This document shows, piece by piece, positions 27,275 to 36,288 of a stretch of 64,000 bases of DNA. Under the pieces are notes generated by a model, which saw nothing but the letters and a program-made list of their open reading frames with translations, searched no databases and was not told where the DNA came from. The position numbers and the translations under genes are program-made. Numbering within the stretch: the stretch's first letter is position 1; every line of letters starts with the position of its first letter. Source of the DNA: Chitinophagaceae bacterium (GTDB taxonomy: Bacteria; Bacteroidota; Bacteroidia; Chitinophagales; Chitinophagaceae); assembly GCA_023957125.1 (NCBI GenBank), contig JAMLHL010000001.1, forward strand, positions 371,254 to 435,253, read 5' to 3'.

Positions 27275-27994
27275 ATGGCTTATCCGGTTCCTGAAAACGA
27301 AATCCAGAAAATCTCCGGGATCATTCAGTCTCAGGATCTTATCGGAAACTTTCGTGCCTTATCTGAGTTTTATCCCGGGGAGGTTGTGTTTTCCACCAGC
27401 TTTGGACTGGAGGATCAGGCGATCTATTATCTTATCTATAAAGGCCAAGTAAACATTCAGGTATTTACACTGGATACCGGGCGATTGTTTTACGAAACGT
27501 ATTCCACCTGGAGCCAGACGCTGGAAAAATACAAGGTACCCATTACTGCCTATTATCCCGACACGGAAAACATACAGAAACTGGTAAGTGAAAAAGGACC
27601 CAACAGCTTTTATGAATCAGTGGAAAACAGGAAGGAATGCTGTTTTATCCGGAAAGTGGAACCTTTAAAAAGAGCGTTGAAAAACAAAAAATTGTGGATC
27701 ACCGGGATACGCGCCGAACAGTCGCCTAACCGAAGTAATATGGAGGCCATAGAATGGGACGAAACAAATCGAATTATTAAATACCACCCCTTACTGCACT
27801 GGTCAAACGAAGAACTGCATGCATTTATCCATGACAACAATATCATTTACAACCCTTTGCACGACAAGGGCTTTGTAAGCATCGGCTGTGCCCCCTGTAC
27901 CAGGGCTATTAAACCGGGAGAGGATTTCAGGGCAGGAAGATGGTGGTGGGAAGACCCATCAAAAAAAGAATGCGGGCTTCATGTGCATGGATAG
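27275..27994 (+). CDS. cysH: Adenylyl-sulfate reductase, thioredoxin-dependent, [4Fe-4S] type
   Basis: 239 aa from ATG 27275. The PP-loop ATPase-like core has FSTSFGLEDQAI and TGIRAEQSPNR. Cys122-Cys123 (KECCFIRK) and Cys205/Cys208 (IGCAPCTR) are the four ligands of the iron-sulfur cluster that mark enzymes using APS rather than PAPS. The catalytic cysteine is Cys233 in KECGLHVHG. It reduces APS to sulfite. No APS kinase (cysC) domain or gene is present, consistent with direct APS reduction. First gene of the cysH-cysD-cysN run. Confidence 0.94.
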   Translation: MAYPVPENEIQKISGIIQSQDLIGNFRALSEFYPGEVVFSTSFGLEDQAIYYLIYKGQVNIQVFTLDTGRLFYETYSTWSQTLEKYKVPITAYYPDTENIQKLVSEKGPNSFYESVENRKECCFIRKVEPLKRALKNKKLWITGIRAEQSPNRSNMEAIEWDETNRIIKYHPLLHWSNEELHAFIHDNNIIYNPLHDKGFVSIGCAPCTRAIKPGEDFRAGRWWWEDPSKKECGLHVHG

Positions 27995-28014
27995 AAATAG
28001 GGTTCAACCTGAAA

Positions 28015-28100
28015 GCATAACCTGTCAGGTTGGGGAGCAAAGGATATAACCTGACAGGTTGTGCAGGAGGATACAGGAGAGCTTAACCTCTCAGGTTTTT
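28015..28100. repeat. Cluster of three AACCTGTCAGGTT-type palindromes
   Basis: AACCTGTCAGGTT or close variants occur three times between cysH and cysD (near 28019, 28049 and 28085), alternating orientation. Related copies lie at 58375-58440. These look like small dispersed palindromic repeats; they may also stabilise the cys mRNA between genes. Confidence 0.6.
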
Positions 28101-28128
28101 ATATATGTAGTTAAATTAACTAAAATAA

Positions 28129-29037
28129 ATGAGCGAATATAATTGGGACTATTTAGATGAGCTGGAGTCGGAATCCATCCATATTTTCCGGGAGGTAGCG
28201 GGACAATTTGAAAAACCGGCCCTGCTGTTCAGCGGAGGGAAGGACTCTATCACCCTGGTTCACCTGGCGCTGAAAGCTTTCCGACCCGGCAAATTGCCTT
28301 TCCCGCTGGTGCATATTGATACGGGGCATAATTTTCCGGAAGCCCTGGCATTTCGTGACCAACTGGTGGAGCAGATCGGTGAACAGTTGATCGTTCGCCA
28401 GGTGGAAGATACCATTAAGGCAAAGCACCTTACGGAACAAACGGGAAAATTTGCCACCCGGAACCAATTGCAAACCTACACCTTACTGGATACGATCGAG
28501 GAATTTGGTTTTGATGCCTGCATCGGGGGCGCCCGCCGCGACGAAGAAAAAGCCAGGGCAAAAGAAAGGATCTTCTCCATCCGCGATGAATTCGGCCAAT
28601 GGGATCCGAAACGCCAACGCCCCGAACTCTGGAATACCTATAACGGGAAAATCAATAAGGGAGAGAATGTAAGAGTGTTTCCTATCAGCAACTGGACCGA
28701 ACTGGACATATGGAACTACATTCATCGTGAGAAAATAGCCCTGCCCTCTATCTATTTTTCCCATAGCCGGGAAGTACTTGAGTACAAGGGACAATATGTG
28801 GCAGTATCGGATTTTATACGCATTGACGCGTCGGACACGATCTTAGAAAAAAGAGTGCGCTACCGCACCGTCGGCGACATGACCTGCACCGCAGCGGTGG
28901 AATCCGATGCGGCTACCATTGAAGACATCATCCATGAGATCATTACAACAAAAACAAGCGAACGCGGGCAAACCCGCATTGATGACAGGTTTTCAGAAGC
29001 GGCTATGGAAGACAGGAAGAAGAACGGATACTTTTAG
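28129..29037 (+). CDS. cysD: Sulfate adenylyltransferase subunit 2
   Basis: 302 aa. The PP-loop is LLFSGGKDSITLVHLA (about 33-48), followed by HIDTGHNFPEALAFRD and CIGGARRDEEKARAKERIFS, all typical of CysD. It adenylates sulfate to APS using ATP, with its partner CysN supplying energy through GTP hydrolysis. The C-terminus (TVGDMTCTAAVESDAATIEDIIHE) is complete. It sits 134 bases after cysH, with palindromic repeats between, and 74 bases before cysN. Confidence 0.96.
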   Translation: MSEYNWDYLDELESESIHIFREVAGQFEKPALLFSGGKDSITLVHLALKAFRPGKLPFPLVHIDTGHNFPEALAFRDQLVEQIGEQLIVRQVEDTIKAKHLTEQTGKFATRNQLQTYTLLDTIEEFGFDACIGGARRDEEKARAKERIFSIRDEFGQWDPKRQRPELWNTYNGKINKGENVRVFPISNWTELDIWNYIHREKIALPSIYFSHSREVLEYKGQYVAVSDFIRIDASDTILEKRVRYRTVGDMTCTAAVESDAATIEDIIHEIITTKTSERGQTRIDDRFSEAAMEDRKKNGYF

Positions 29038-29111
29038 GTGCAGGTTGCAAGTTGCATGATATTTGAGAACAGCAACTACAAACCAAAAACTATAAACTAC
29101 AAATAACATTA

Positions 29112-30362
29112 ATGGATATTTTACGATTTATAACTGCGGGTAGTGTGGACGATGGCAAAAGCACCCTAACAGGCCGCTTGCTGTACGACAGTAAGAACAT
29201 TATGGCCGACACGCTGGAGGCTATCGAAAAACAAAGTAAAAATAAAGAGGAAGGAGACCTTGATCTTGCCCTGATCACCGACGGGCTGCGTGCTGAACGC
29301 GAGCAAGGAATCACCATTGATGTAGCCTATAAATATTTCACCACGCCCAAACGCAAGTTCATCATCGCCGACGCGCCGGGGCATATTCAATATACCCGGA
29401 ACATGATTACCGGGGCCTCCAATTCCGACCTGATCATCATTCTCATTGATGCCCGGAACGGAGTGGTGGAACAAACCCGCCGCCATTCTATTATCGCCTC
29501 GCTGCTCAATCTTCCCGGGGTAATTGTGGCGGTGAACAAAATGGACTTAGTGGATTATTCGCAGGATGTATATAACAACATCGTGATCGAATACGCCAAC
29601 ATGGCCAAAACACTCGAATTACATAATGTAACTTATATCCCCATCAGCGCTTTAAACGGAGATAATATCGTCAGGAAGTCTGAAGTGATGCCCTGGTACG
29701 AGGGGAAATCACTGATGGAGATACTGGAAACGATTGAAGTACAAAAAGTCATCAACCATCATAGGTCAAGGTCACGCTTCCCCGTACAATACGTGATCCG
29801 TCCGCAAACCGGTGCGCTGCACGATTACCGGGGCTATGCCGGCAAGATCATCAGCGGCGTTTACAGGAAAGGAGAAGCGGTAACGGTTTTACCTTCGGGG
29901 CTCACCAGCCGGATCCAAACGATAGAAAAAGACGGTGGAACACCGGTGGAGCAGGCCTATGCGCCACAGTCGGTGGTACTGCATCTTGAAGACGATATAG
30001 ATATCAGCCGTGGCGACCTGGTGGTTCCTTCAGACGATCTGCCGCAAACCGCGCAGGAACTGGAAGTATTGCTGTGCTGGATGGATCACAAACCCTTGTT
30101 TGCCGGTAATAAATATCTTTTTCAGATCAACAGCACCCGGGTAAGAAGTGTAATAAAAAATATCCTGTATAAGGTGGATGTAAACTCATTAGAAAAGAAG
30201 GAAGCGCCGGGGAAAGCCGAGCTGAATGATGTGGTAAAATTGATCCTTAAAACTTCGCAGCCGGTTGCATTCGACCGCCACAGGGACTTGCGCGTTAACG
30301 GCAGCGCGATCTTAATTGATGAAACCAGTAACGCTACGGTAGGCGCCTGCATGATCCAATAA
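29112..30362 (+). CDS. cysN: Sulfate adenylyltransferase subunit 1 (GTPase)
   Basis: 416 aa, EF-Tu-like. G1 is GSVDDGKSTLTGRLLYD, the G2 region contains GITIDVAYKYF, G3 is ADAPGHIQYTRNM, and G4 is VNKMDLVD. The product stops after the beta-barrel domains, without the CysC APS-kinase fusion found in many bacteria, matching the APS-type CysH. It couples GTP hydrolysis to APS formation by CysD. Confidence 0.96.
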   Translation: MDILRFITAGSVDDGKSTLTGRLLYDSKNIMADTLEAIEKQSKNKEEGDLDLALITDGLRAEREQGITIDVAYKYFTTPKRKFIIADAPGHIQYTRNMITGASNSDLIIILIDARNGVVEQTRRHSIIASLLNLPGVIVAVNKMDLVDYSQDVYNNIVIEYANMAKTLELHNVTYIPISALNGDNIVRKSEVMPWYEGKSLMEILETIEVQKVINHHRSRSRFPVQYVIRPQTGALHDYRGYAGKIISGVYRKGEAVTVLPSGLTSRIQTIEKDGGTPVEQAYAPQSVVLHLEDDIDISRGDLVVPSDDLPQTAQELEVLLCWMDHKPLFAGNKYLFQINSTRVRSVIKNILYKVDVNSLEKKEAPGKAELNDVVKLILKTSQPVAFDRHRDLRVNGSAILIDETSNATVGACMIQ

Positions 30363-30438
30363 AAAACGTATTTCCCTTAATCATCCGTTAGTTTATATAT
30401 ATATCCCTTCTATCCGTTTCAAAATCAAACTATGATGT

Positions 30439-30530
30439 GTAGCCTCCAAAAATATTGTAAGAACGGGTTTCAACCCGTTTGAAAAAAGGAAAGACCTGTT
30501 GAGAGCCGTGGGCCCGGTTCATCATGTACC
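30439..30530. repeat. Dispersed palindromic repeat, copy B
   Basis: Inverted copy of the element at 7085-7176: core AACGGGTTTCAACCCGTTT, with matching flanks on both sides. It lies between cysN and the osmC-like gene and may act as their terminator. Nothing else is seen in 30363-30600. Confidence 0.7.
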
Positions 30531-30600
30531 ACCCCTAATTTTATCAAGCCGTTTAATAAAAACTCCTGATTCGTATCTTCGCAGGAAAATATGAAATAAC

Positions 30601-31041
30601 ATGGCCTTAATGCAATTGCACCGAACCGGAAATGATTACAAGTTTACTGCTACGGATTCAAAGGGCAACCAGCTTCCTATTGATATTCCTTCCGAAAAGG
30701 GAGGGGAAGGGCAGGGTTTCCGGCCCATGCAACTTTTGTTAGCCGGGTTGGGCGGCTGTAGCGCGGTTGATATTGTCAGCATCTTAAAGAAGCAGAAACA
30801 ACAAATTGAAGACTTTTCCATTGCTGTTGACGGAGAGCGGCAAAAAGGCAAGGAGCCTTCTCTCTGGGAAACAATACAGATCACTTTTCAATTATCAGGA
30901 GAAATTGATCCCGCAAAAGCCCAGCGTGCCGTTGAACTATCCATGAATAAATATTGCTCCGTTGCGGAAACATTGCGTCTTGCAGGAGGAGCAATCAACT
31001 GGAAAGTGATCGTTAACGGAACGGAAGTGAAACTGCCATAG
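30601..31041 (+). CDS. OsmC family protein
   Basis: 146 aa. The OsmC/Ohr fold shows RPMQLLLAGLGGCSAVDIVSILKKQ, with the conserved cysteine in GGCSA, and a second conserved cysteine in NKYCSVAETLR. Two such cysteines act as a thiol-dependent peroxidase in characterised members. The position between sulfate-assimilation and sulfhydrylase genes suggests a role in handling reactive sulfur or peroxide, which is inference only. Confidence 0.9.
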   Translation: MALMQLHRTGNDYKFTATDSKGNQLPIDIPSEKGGEGQGFRPMQLLLAGLGGCSAVDIVSILKKQKQQIEDFSIAVDGERQKGKEPSLWETIQITFQLSGEIDPAKAQRAVELSMNKYCSVAETLRLAGGAINWKVIVNGTEVKLP

Positions 31042-31152
31042 ACGATTTTTGCGGGTAATTCCCGATGAGGGCGTAACAGCATTTATAATAACTGACAGCG
31101 CCGTAACTATTGCCTTGTTCCTATACACAATACCAATTTAAACATCTACTTA

Positions 31153-32322
31153 ATGAAGCAAGACCCGATTACGCAAGCCGTGCGTATTCAAACGCCCCGT
31201 ACCAATGAAATGGAACACAGTACGCCCCTGTTCTTAACCTCCAGCTTTTGTTTTGAAAGCGCGGAAGAAATGCGGGCAGCTTTTGCCGGAGAAAACACCA
31301 ATAATATTTACAGCCGTTACAGCAATCCTACCGTTCAGGAATTTATTGATAAGATGTGCGTCCTGGAAGAAACGGAAACCGGCTTTGCCACCGCTTCCGG
31401 GATGAGCGCTATTTTCGGCTGCTTTATGACCTTCCTGGGCAGCGGAGACCATCTCCTGAGTTGTAAATCTATTTTTGGTTCCACCCATACGATTATTACC
31501 AAATACCTCAAAAAATGGAATATAGACCACAGTTACGCTGAAATTGACCGGCCGGAAACCTGGGAAGCGCTGATCCGCCCGAACACCAGATTGATCTATG
31601 TGGAAACGCCTACCAATCCCGGGCTGGACATCGTGGATATGGAGTGGCTGGGTAAACTGGCCAAAAAACACGGCATCATCCTGCTGGTGGATAATTGTTT
31701 CGCCACCCCCATCTTACAAAAGCCCGCCCGTTATGGCGCCGATCTGGTATTACATTCGGCCACCAAATGGCTTGACGGACAAGGGCGGGTTTTAGGCGGC
31801 GTGGTAGTAGGGAAAAAAGAGCTGATTGAGGAGATCTACCTGTTCTGCAGAAATACCGGCCCGGCATTGTCGCCATTCAATGCCTGGCTGTTAAGTAAAA
31901 GCCTGGAAACCCTCGATGTAAGAATACAACGCCATTGCGACAATGCCGAGGCGTTGGTTAAAGCCCTGGACAATCATCCCAAACTGAACTGGATAAAATA
32001 CCCCTTCCATCCTTCCCACCCCATGTATGCAATCGCTAAAAAACAAATGTTGCGCGGCGGCGGCCTGGTTACCTTCGACCTGAAAGGCGGAATTGAAGCC
32101 GGTAAAAAATTCATGGATGCACTTCAGATGCTCACGCTCACTTCCAACCTCGGAGATACCCGAAGCATCGCTTCTCATCCTGCCTCCACCACTCATTCCA
32201 AACTGAGCCGGGAGGAACAGGAATCGGTGGGCATAACGCCGGGGCTTATACGTATTTCCGTGGGTCTTGAGCACAGGGATGATATTATAAACGACATCAC
32301 CCGGGCGTTGGAAAGCTGTTAA
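31153..32322 (+). CDS. metZ: Trans-sulfuration PLP enzyme, O-succinylhomoserine sulfhydrylase-like
   Basis: 389 aa, shorter than metY and of the MetZ/MetB subgroup. Landmarks: PLP lysine K205 in VLHSATKWLDGQGRVLGG, YSRYSNPTVQEFIDKM, FATASGMSAIFG, ETPTNPGLDIVD and NLGDTRSIASHPASTTHSKLS. It could make homocysteine from acylhomoserine and sulfide, or act as cystathionine gamma-synthase or lyase; the subfamily cannot be settled by eye. It is the second sulfhydrylase-type enzyme in this region, beside metY. The symbol is a best guess. Confidence 0.85.
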   Translation: MKQDPITQAVRIQTPRTNEMEHSTPLFLTSSFCFESAEEMRAAFAGENTNNIYSRYSNPTVQEFIDKMCVLEETETGFATASGMSAIFGCFMTFLGSGDHLLSCKSIFGSTHTIITKYLKKWNIDHSYAEIDRPETWEALIRPNTRLIYVETPTNPGLDIVDMEWLGKLAKKHGIILLVDNCFATPILQKPARYGADLVLHSATKWLDGQGRVLGGVVVGKKELIEEIYLFCRNTGPALSPFNAWLLSKSLETLDVRIQRHCDNAEALVKALDNHPKLNWIKYPFHPSHPMYAIAKKQMLRGGGLVTFDLKGGIEAGKKFMDALQMLTLTSNLGDTRSIASHPASTTHSKLSREEQESVGITPGLIRISVGLEHRDDIINDITRALESC

Positions 32323-32424
32323 ACAACCCATAAAACCTTTCGCCGGAGAGCTTGATTTTATTTTGGCAGAGAAGCAATACATTTTTTACCTTCATACCTG
32401 ATCAATTTTCATTTAGCATAAGGT

Positions 32425-33525
32425 ATGGAAAAGCAGAAACGATTGCTCTCTGTAGATGCCCTGAGAGGTTTTGATATGTTACTGATTTCGGGAGGCGGTG
32501 GCGCCCTCATCCATCTGAAAGGCGCCACCGGCTTGGCCTGGGTGGATTGGGTTTCAGACCAGCTTCATCACCCCGCATGGAACGGCTTCACTTTTTATGA
32601 TTTTATCTTCCCGCTCTTTTTATTTACGGCAGGTATCGCCTTGTCTTATTCCCTTACTTCAGGACTGAACCGGGGACTGGATAAAAAGACTTTGTATAAA
32701 AAAGCATTCCGCCGGATGATCGTGCTGGTAATATTAGGTATTTGGGATAAGAATATTCCTCTCAATATTTTTGACCCCGGCAATATCCGTTACGGTACGG
32801 TATTGGGACGTATCGGACTCGCCACTTTTATAACCACTCTTTTATACCTGAATTTTTCCTCAAAACAGCGACTGTACTGGGTAGCGGGAATGCTGATCGC
32901 CTATTGTGCCATGCTGTTTTTGATCCCTGTGCCGGGGTATGGCGCCGGCGACCTTTCTTTTGAAGGGAACCTGGTGGGCTGGTTCGACCGCACCTTTATG
33001 CCCGGCAGGTTGCTGCAAAAAACCTATGACGAAAACGCATTGCTCACGCAAATACCTGCCCATTGCCTTACGGTGCTGGGCGCTTTTGCAGGCGATATCA
33101 TCCGCACCAACAAAACGGATTACCAGAAATTAGGGCGATTGTCTGTCATGGGAATAATAGGTATAGGACTGGGGCTGTTGTGGAGCATTTTCTTCCCGAT
33201 CAACAAACACCTGTGGTCCAGTTCCTTCATCCTGCTCACGGGCGGCATGGCGTTCCTGTTTCTTGCCTTATTCTATTGGGTGATTGATGTGCTGGGTTAC
33301 CGCAAATGGGCATTCTTCTTTAAAGTGATCGGGATGAATTCCCTGGTAATCTACCTTGGGATGCGGTTTATTGATTTTAATTACAGTTCCAAACTGCTTT
33401 TTGAAGGATGGTATATGCACCTGGATGATAAATGGCATCCGTCTATGAATTCTTTGGGCGCCCTGATACTGGTGTGGCTGCTCCTGTACTTCCTGTACCG
33501 GAAAAAAATATTTATTAAAATTTAG
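32425..33525 (+). CDS. Membrane acyltransferase-like protein (DUF5009 / NagX family)
   Basis: 366 aa with about ten hydrophobic segments. It starts with the family signature KRLLSVDALRGFDMLLI and later FYDFIFPLFLFTAGIALSYS. These proteins resemble heparan-alpha-glucosaminide N-acetyltransferase and are often found near glycan-degrading genes in Bacteroidota, where they may acetylate sugars across the inner membrane. No glycan locus is adjacent here. A short gap (16 bases) leads to the DinB gene in the same direction. Confidence 0.85.
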   Translation: MEKQKRLLSVDALRGFDMLLISGGGGALIHLKGATGLAWVDWVSDQLHHPAWNGFTFYDFIFPLFLFTAGIALSYSLTSGLNRGLDKKTLYKKAFRRMIVLVILGIWDKNIPLNIFDPGNIRYGTVLGRIGLATFITTLLYLNFSSKQRLYWVAGMLIAYCAMLFLIPVPGYGAGDLSFEGNLVGWFDRTFMPGRLLQKTYDENALLTQIPAHCLTVLGAFAGDIIRTNKTDYQKLGRLSVMGIIGIGLGLLWSIFFPINKHLWSSSFILLTGGMAFLFLALFYWVIDVLGYRKWAFFFKVIGMNSLVIYLGMRFIDFNYSSKLLFEGWYMHLDDKWHPSMNSLGALILVWLLLYFLYRKKIFIKI

Positions 33526-33541
33526 TGTACAGATAAAAATC

Positions 33542-34060
33542 ATGATCATCATGCGACCGCTCTCTTCCGATTACGATCCTCATTTTGAACCCTATGTTTC
33601 CCTGGTAAAAAACGAGGATATCCGGGAAGCGTTTACGGACTCCCTGCCTGCACTGGAGCACTTCCTGAAGACCATACCCGAAAACAAAGCCGGCTATGCT
33701 TATGCAGAACATAAATGGACGGTGAAGCAGGTTTTGCAGCATGGCATTGATGCGGAAAGGGTTTTCACCTACCGCGCCATGTGCATCGCGCGGGGAGAAA
33801 CCCAAAGTCTGCCGTCCTTTGATGATAAACTGTATGCCGGCAATGCCACGGTGCAACACCGCAGCTTAAAAGACCTGACGGATGAATTGACGCTGGTAAG
33901 AAAATCCTCTGTTTTATTATTTGCTTCTTTTACGCCGGAGATGCTAAACGCGAGGGGGATTGCCGGTGGAAAGCCAATTACAGCTAACAGCCTGGGATAT
34001 ATCACCGTCGGACATTGGACCCATCATCAAAATTTATTGAGAGAACGATACGGAATATAG
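33542..34060 (+). CDS. DinB superfamily protein
   Basis: 172 aa. A four-helix DinB-type bundle is indicated by AEHKWTVKQVLQHGIDAERVFTYR and, near the end, GHWTHHQNLLRERYGI. The His residues at these positions are the usual metal ligands. Some members are thiol transferases using bacillithiol or mycothiol; others have no known role. Start ATG 33542 or 33551 (MRPLSSDYDPHFEPY). The gene follows the acyltransferase by 16 bases and is probably co-transcribed. Confidence 0.88.
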   Translation: MIIMRPLSSDYDPHFEPYVSLVKNEDIREAFTDSLPALEHFLKTIPENKAGYAYAEHKWTVKQVLQHGIDAERVFTYRAMCIARGETQSLPSFDDKLYAGNATVQHRSLKDLTDELTLVRKSSVLLFASFTPEMLNARGIAGGKPITANSLGYITVGHWTHHQNLLRERYGI

Positions 34061-34096
34061 AAGTAAGGTGTGAAGCAAATACAGACCGGCGGTTCG

Positions 34097-34312
34097 TTAT
34101 CCTTCTTTATCACTTACATATTCAAGGATATCACCCGGTTGACAATCTAACGCTTTACAAATTGCGTCCAGGGTGCTGAAACGAACGGCTTTCGCCTTCC
34201 CTGTTTTTAAGATGGAAAGATTGGATAATGTCAGATCCACCCTCGTGGAAAGCTCATTCAGGGAAATTTTTCGCTTCGCCATCATCACATCTAAGTTTAC
34301 AACAATCGGCAT
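34097..34312 (-). CDS. XRE-family HTH regulator paired with DUF2975 protein
   Basis: 71 aa, a single helix-turn-helix (KISLNELSTRVDLTLSNLSILKTGKA) with the ending ICKALDCQPGDILEYVSDKEG, typical of YozG-like regulators. It begins three bases after the stop of the DUF2975 membrane gene. This pair is a common two-gene unit; the small regulator probably controls its own operon. Confidence 0.9.
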   Translation of the reverse strand: MPIVVNLDVMMAKRKISLNELSTRVDLTLSNLSILKTGKAKAVRFSTLDAICKALDCQPGDILEYVSDKEG

Positions 34313-34315
34313 AGC

Positions 34316-34795
34316 TTAAATGGTTAAGTCATTTTCAGATTTCATATCTATGGCATTCTGTAATATCTTTTCGAAGACCGCCGCCGCCGTTGCAACCACA
34401 AGAGAAGCAAAAGTAGTGACGATACAAATGGCCAGAAAACCTGCCGGGTCGTCCTCTTTATTGTGGAATATCTTTATGTATAGTCCTGCCGCCGCAATTA
34501 AAATGCCGGTGAGGATGGCGCAATACTTTATGCTCTTTAATGCACCAACGGAGCCCGGGGAGAATACTTTATTTTGCCCGATGTATCCAAGTAATCTGAA
34601 CGCCTTATACAACGCCACAAAAAAAGCGATGGATGTTGCATATCCATACAGAATGAACGGGTCAGAATAAATACTGAACAGGTCTAAGTTTACGGCTCTT
34701 CCTTCGGTTAGGGGAAGCCGGATCAAAATGGCAAGCGCCACAATGCCGATAAGCACGATTACGGCCTGAAGGAACGCCGTTGGTATTCTTTTCAT
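34316..34795 (-). CDS. DUF2975 membrane protein
   Basis: 159 aa with four hydrophobic segments (about 10-28, 48-66, 88-108, 122-145). The sequence FILYGYATSIAFFVALYKAFRLLGYI matches the DUF2975 pattern. It is encoded with the downstream YozG-like regulator. Function unknown. Bases 34796-35075 hold no recognisable gene. Confidence 0.85.
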   Translation of the reverse strand: MKRIPTAFLQAVIVLIGIVALAILIRLPLTEGRAVNLDLFSIYSDPFILYGYATSIAFFVALYKAFRLLGYIGQNKVFSPGSVGALKSIKYCAILTGILIAAAGLYIKIFHNKEDDPAGFLAICIVTTFASLVVATAAAVFEKILQNAIDMKSENDLTI

Positions 34796-35075
34796 AAATA
34801 ATTTGTTGAACTTTATATCGTGCTACAAATATAATAAATATTTCTTGATAAACAATAAATATACACCTTTTATCAATGTATTGTATCGTATCCATAACCC
34901 CAAAAAACACCTTGTTTTTTCACAACCGGTTTCCGGTTCCGGAGAATAGCTGGCAAAGGCATCTGCAAACGCTCCCCGCGTTTCGTGGTTCCTTCTTGCA
35001 TCATATACAGGAATGCGGTTGGCAGACAAACTCACCGCGGTATCCATAAATCTGCGGCCGGATACCTGCTTTTCA

Positions 35076-35933
35076 TTATTCCATCAGCTTATACAGTTCA
35101 TCTAAGTTGGGCGAAAGAATGATCTCTGTTCTGCGGTTAAGCGCCCTGCCTTCCGGGGTGGCGTTGGTGTCGCGGGGATCGAAATAACTATGTCCCGCTG
35201 CAATTACGCGGGCAGGGTCCACACCGTAATCTTTGGTTAAGATACGAACTATAGCCACCGCGCGGGCGGAGCTTAAAGCCCAATTGTCTTCAAAAGTCCG
35301 CCGGATAGGAATACTATCCGTATGGCCTTCTACCACTATCTGTATTTTGGGATCCACATTCAATACCTGGGCAATTTTACCCAAAGCCTCCTGGCCTTCT
35401 TTCCCAACTACGGCGCTCCCCGATTTGAAGAGCAATTTCTCCTGCAGCGAAACATACACCTTCCCGTTTTTTACGTAAACGTCCAGGTCTTCGGCTTTAT
35501 ACTGTCCTAAAGCGTTATTGATCGTTTTGCGGAGATTTTCCACTACGCTGCGCTGCTGGTCAATCAGCTTTTGCAGCGCTTCCATTCTCTTTTGCTGCTG
35601 TTCTACAGTAAGCGAGGTGCTGCTCAGTTGATCCTGGGTACTGCTCAACTGCTGCTCCGTGCTGCTCAGTAATTGGCGGGCTTTTTCCAGTTCCTGTTCT
35701 TTTAAGCTTTTAGCAGAAGCCAATTCACCAAGTTCTTTTTTTAAACTTTCATATTGGGATTTACTTTCTGCCAGATTTTTGCGGAGAAGCGCCAGATCAT
35801 CTTCAAACCGTGCGCTATCGCGCTGTAAGGCGTTGACCAGATTGGTGGCGTCAACAAATTTTTTCTTGGAAACGCAGGAACTGAACAGGGAGAAAACAAA
35901 GAATACACTGCAAATAAGCCAAAAATGCTTCAT
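35076..35933 (-). CDS. OmpA family peptidoglycan-binding lipoprotein
   Basis: 285 aa from ATG 35933; the longer frame would add 60 residues before the true signal. MKHFWLICSVFFVFSLFSSC is a lipoprotein signal with lipobox Cys20. Residues about 35-150 form a coiled coil rich in Leu, Gln, Ser and Lys. The C-terminal OmpA domain has KIQIVVEGHTDSIPI, NWALSSARAVAIVRIL and NRRTEIILSPNLDELYKLME, which bind diaminopimelate in murein. It probably tethers the outer membrane to the cell wall. Confidence 0.92.
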   Translation of the reverse strand: MKHFWLICSVFFVFSLFSSCVSKKKFVDATNLVNALQRDSARFEDDLALLRKNLAESKSQYESLKKELGELASAKSLKEQELEKARQLLSSTEQQLSSTQDQLSSTSLTVEQQQKRMEALQKLIDQQRSVVENLRKTINNALGQYKAEDLDVYVKNGKVYVSLQEKLLFKSGSAVVGKEGQEALGKIAQVLNVDPKIQIVVEGHTDSIPIRRTFEDNWALSSARAVAIVRILTKDYGVDPARVIAAGHSYFDPRDTNATPEGRALNRRTEIILSPNLDELYKLME

Positions 35934-36158
35934 ACAATAAAAGGATTTTTTTGCCTTTATAACAGGCATTTGATGGTAAATACAAAACGGATATCCCTTC
36001 AAAAATAGGGAATTTAACAGTATGGATGGATAGAGGGGCGAGGTAAAACAAGTCAGCCGCATAAAAATCTCAGCAAGAGCGATGAATTTGCCGGAATTTG
36101 AAAAAGGCTGCATTCCCAGGGTTTTTATAACTTAGAGGAGTATAAAAATGAATGAAGC

Positions 36159-36278
36159 ATGCCAACCAATGAGAACACCGGAGGATTCATACCCAAGCAT
36201 GGAGGTTACCGCAATCTGATCACTTTTCAGAAAGCAGAGATCATTTATGATGGCACCGTCTGTTTTTGTAGTAGGTAG
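36159..36278 (+). pseudogene. Truncated duplicate of the four-helix-bundle gene at 39530
   Basis: From the leader (GTTTTTATAACTTAGAG at 36121) to about 36269 this stretch closely matches 39493-39639. The frame (MPTNENTGGFIPKHGGYRNL, then ITFQKAEIIYDGTVCFC) is intact for 39 codons and then ends at TAG 36276, where the matching region stops and the ATPase cassette begins. It is an N-terminal fragment without the helical bundle. Confidence 0.75.
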
Positions 36279-36288
36279 CTATATTTAG

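Noticed and set aside
34823..35047. Minus-strand ORF of 74 codons between DUF2975 and ompA genes
   Set aside because: No family resemblance and no plausible start context; treated as non-coding.
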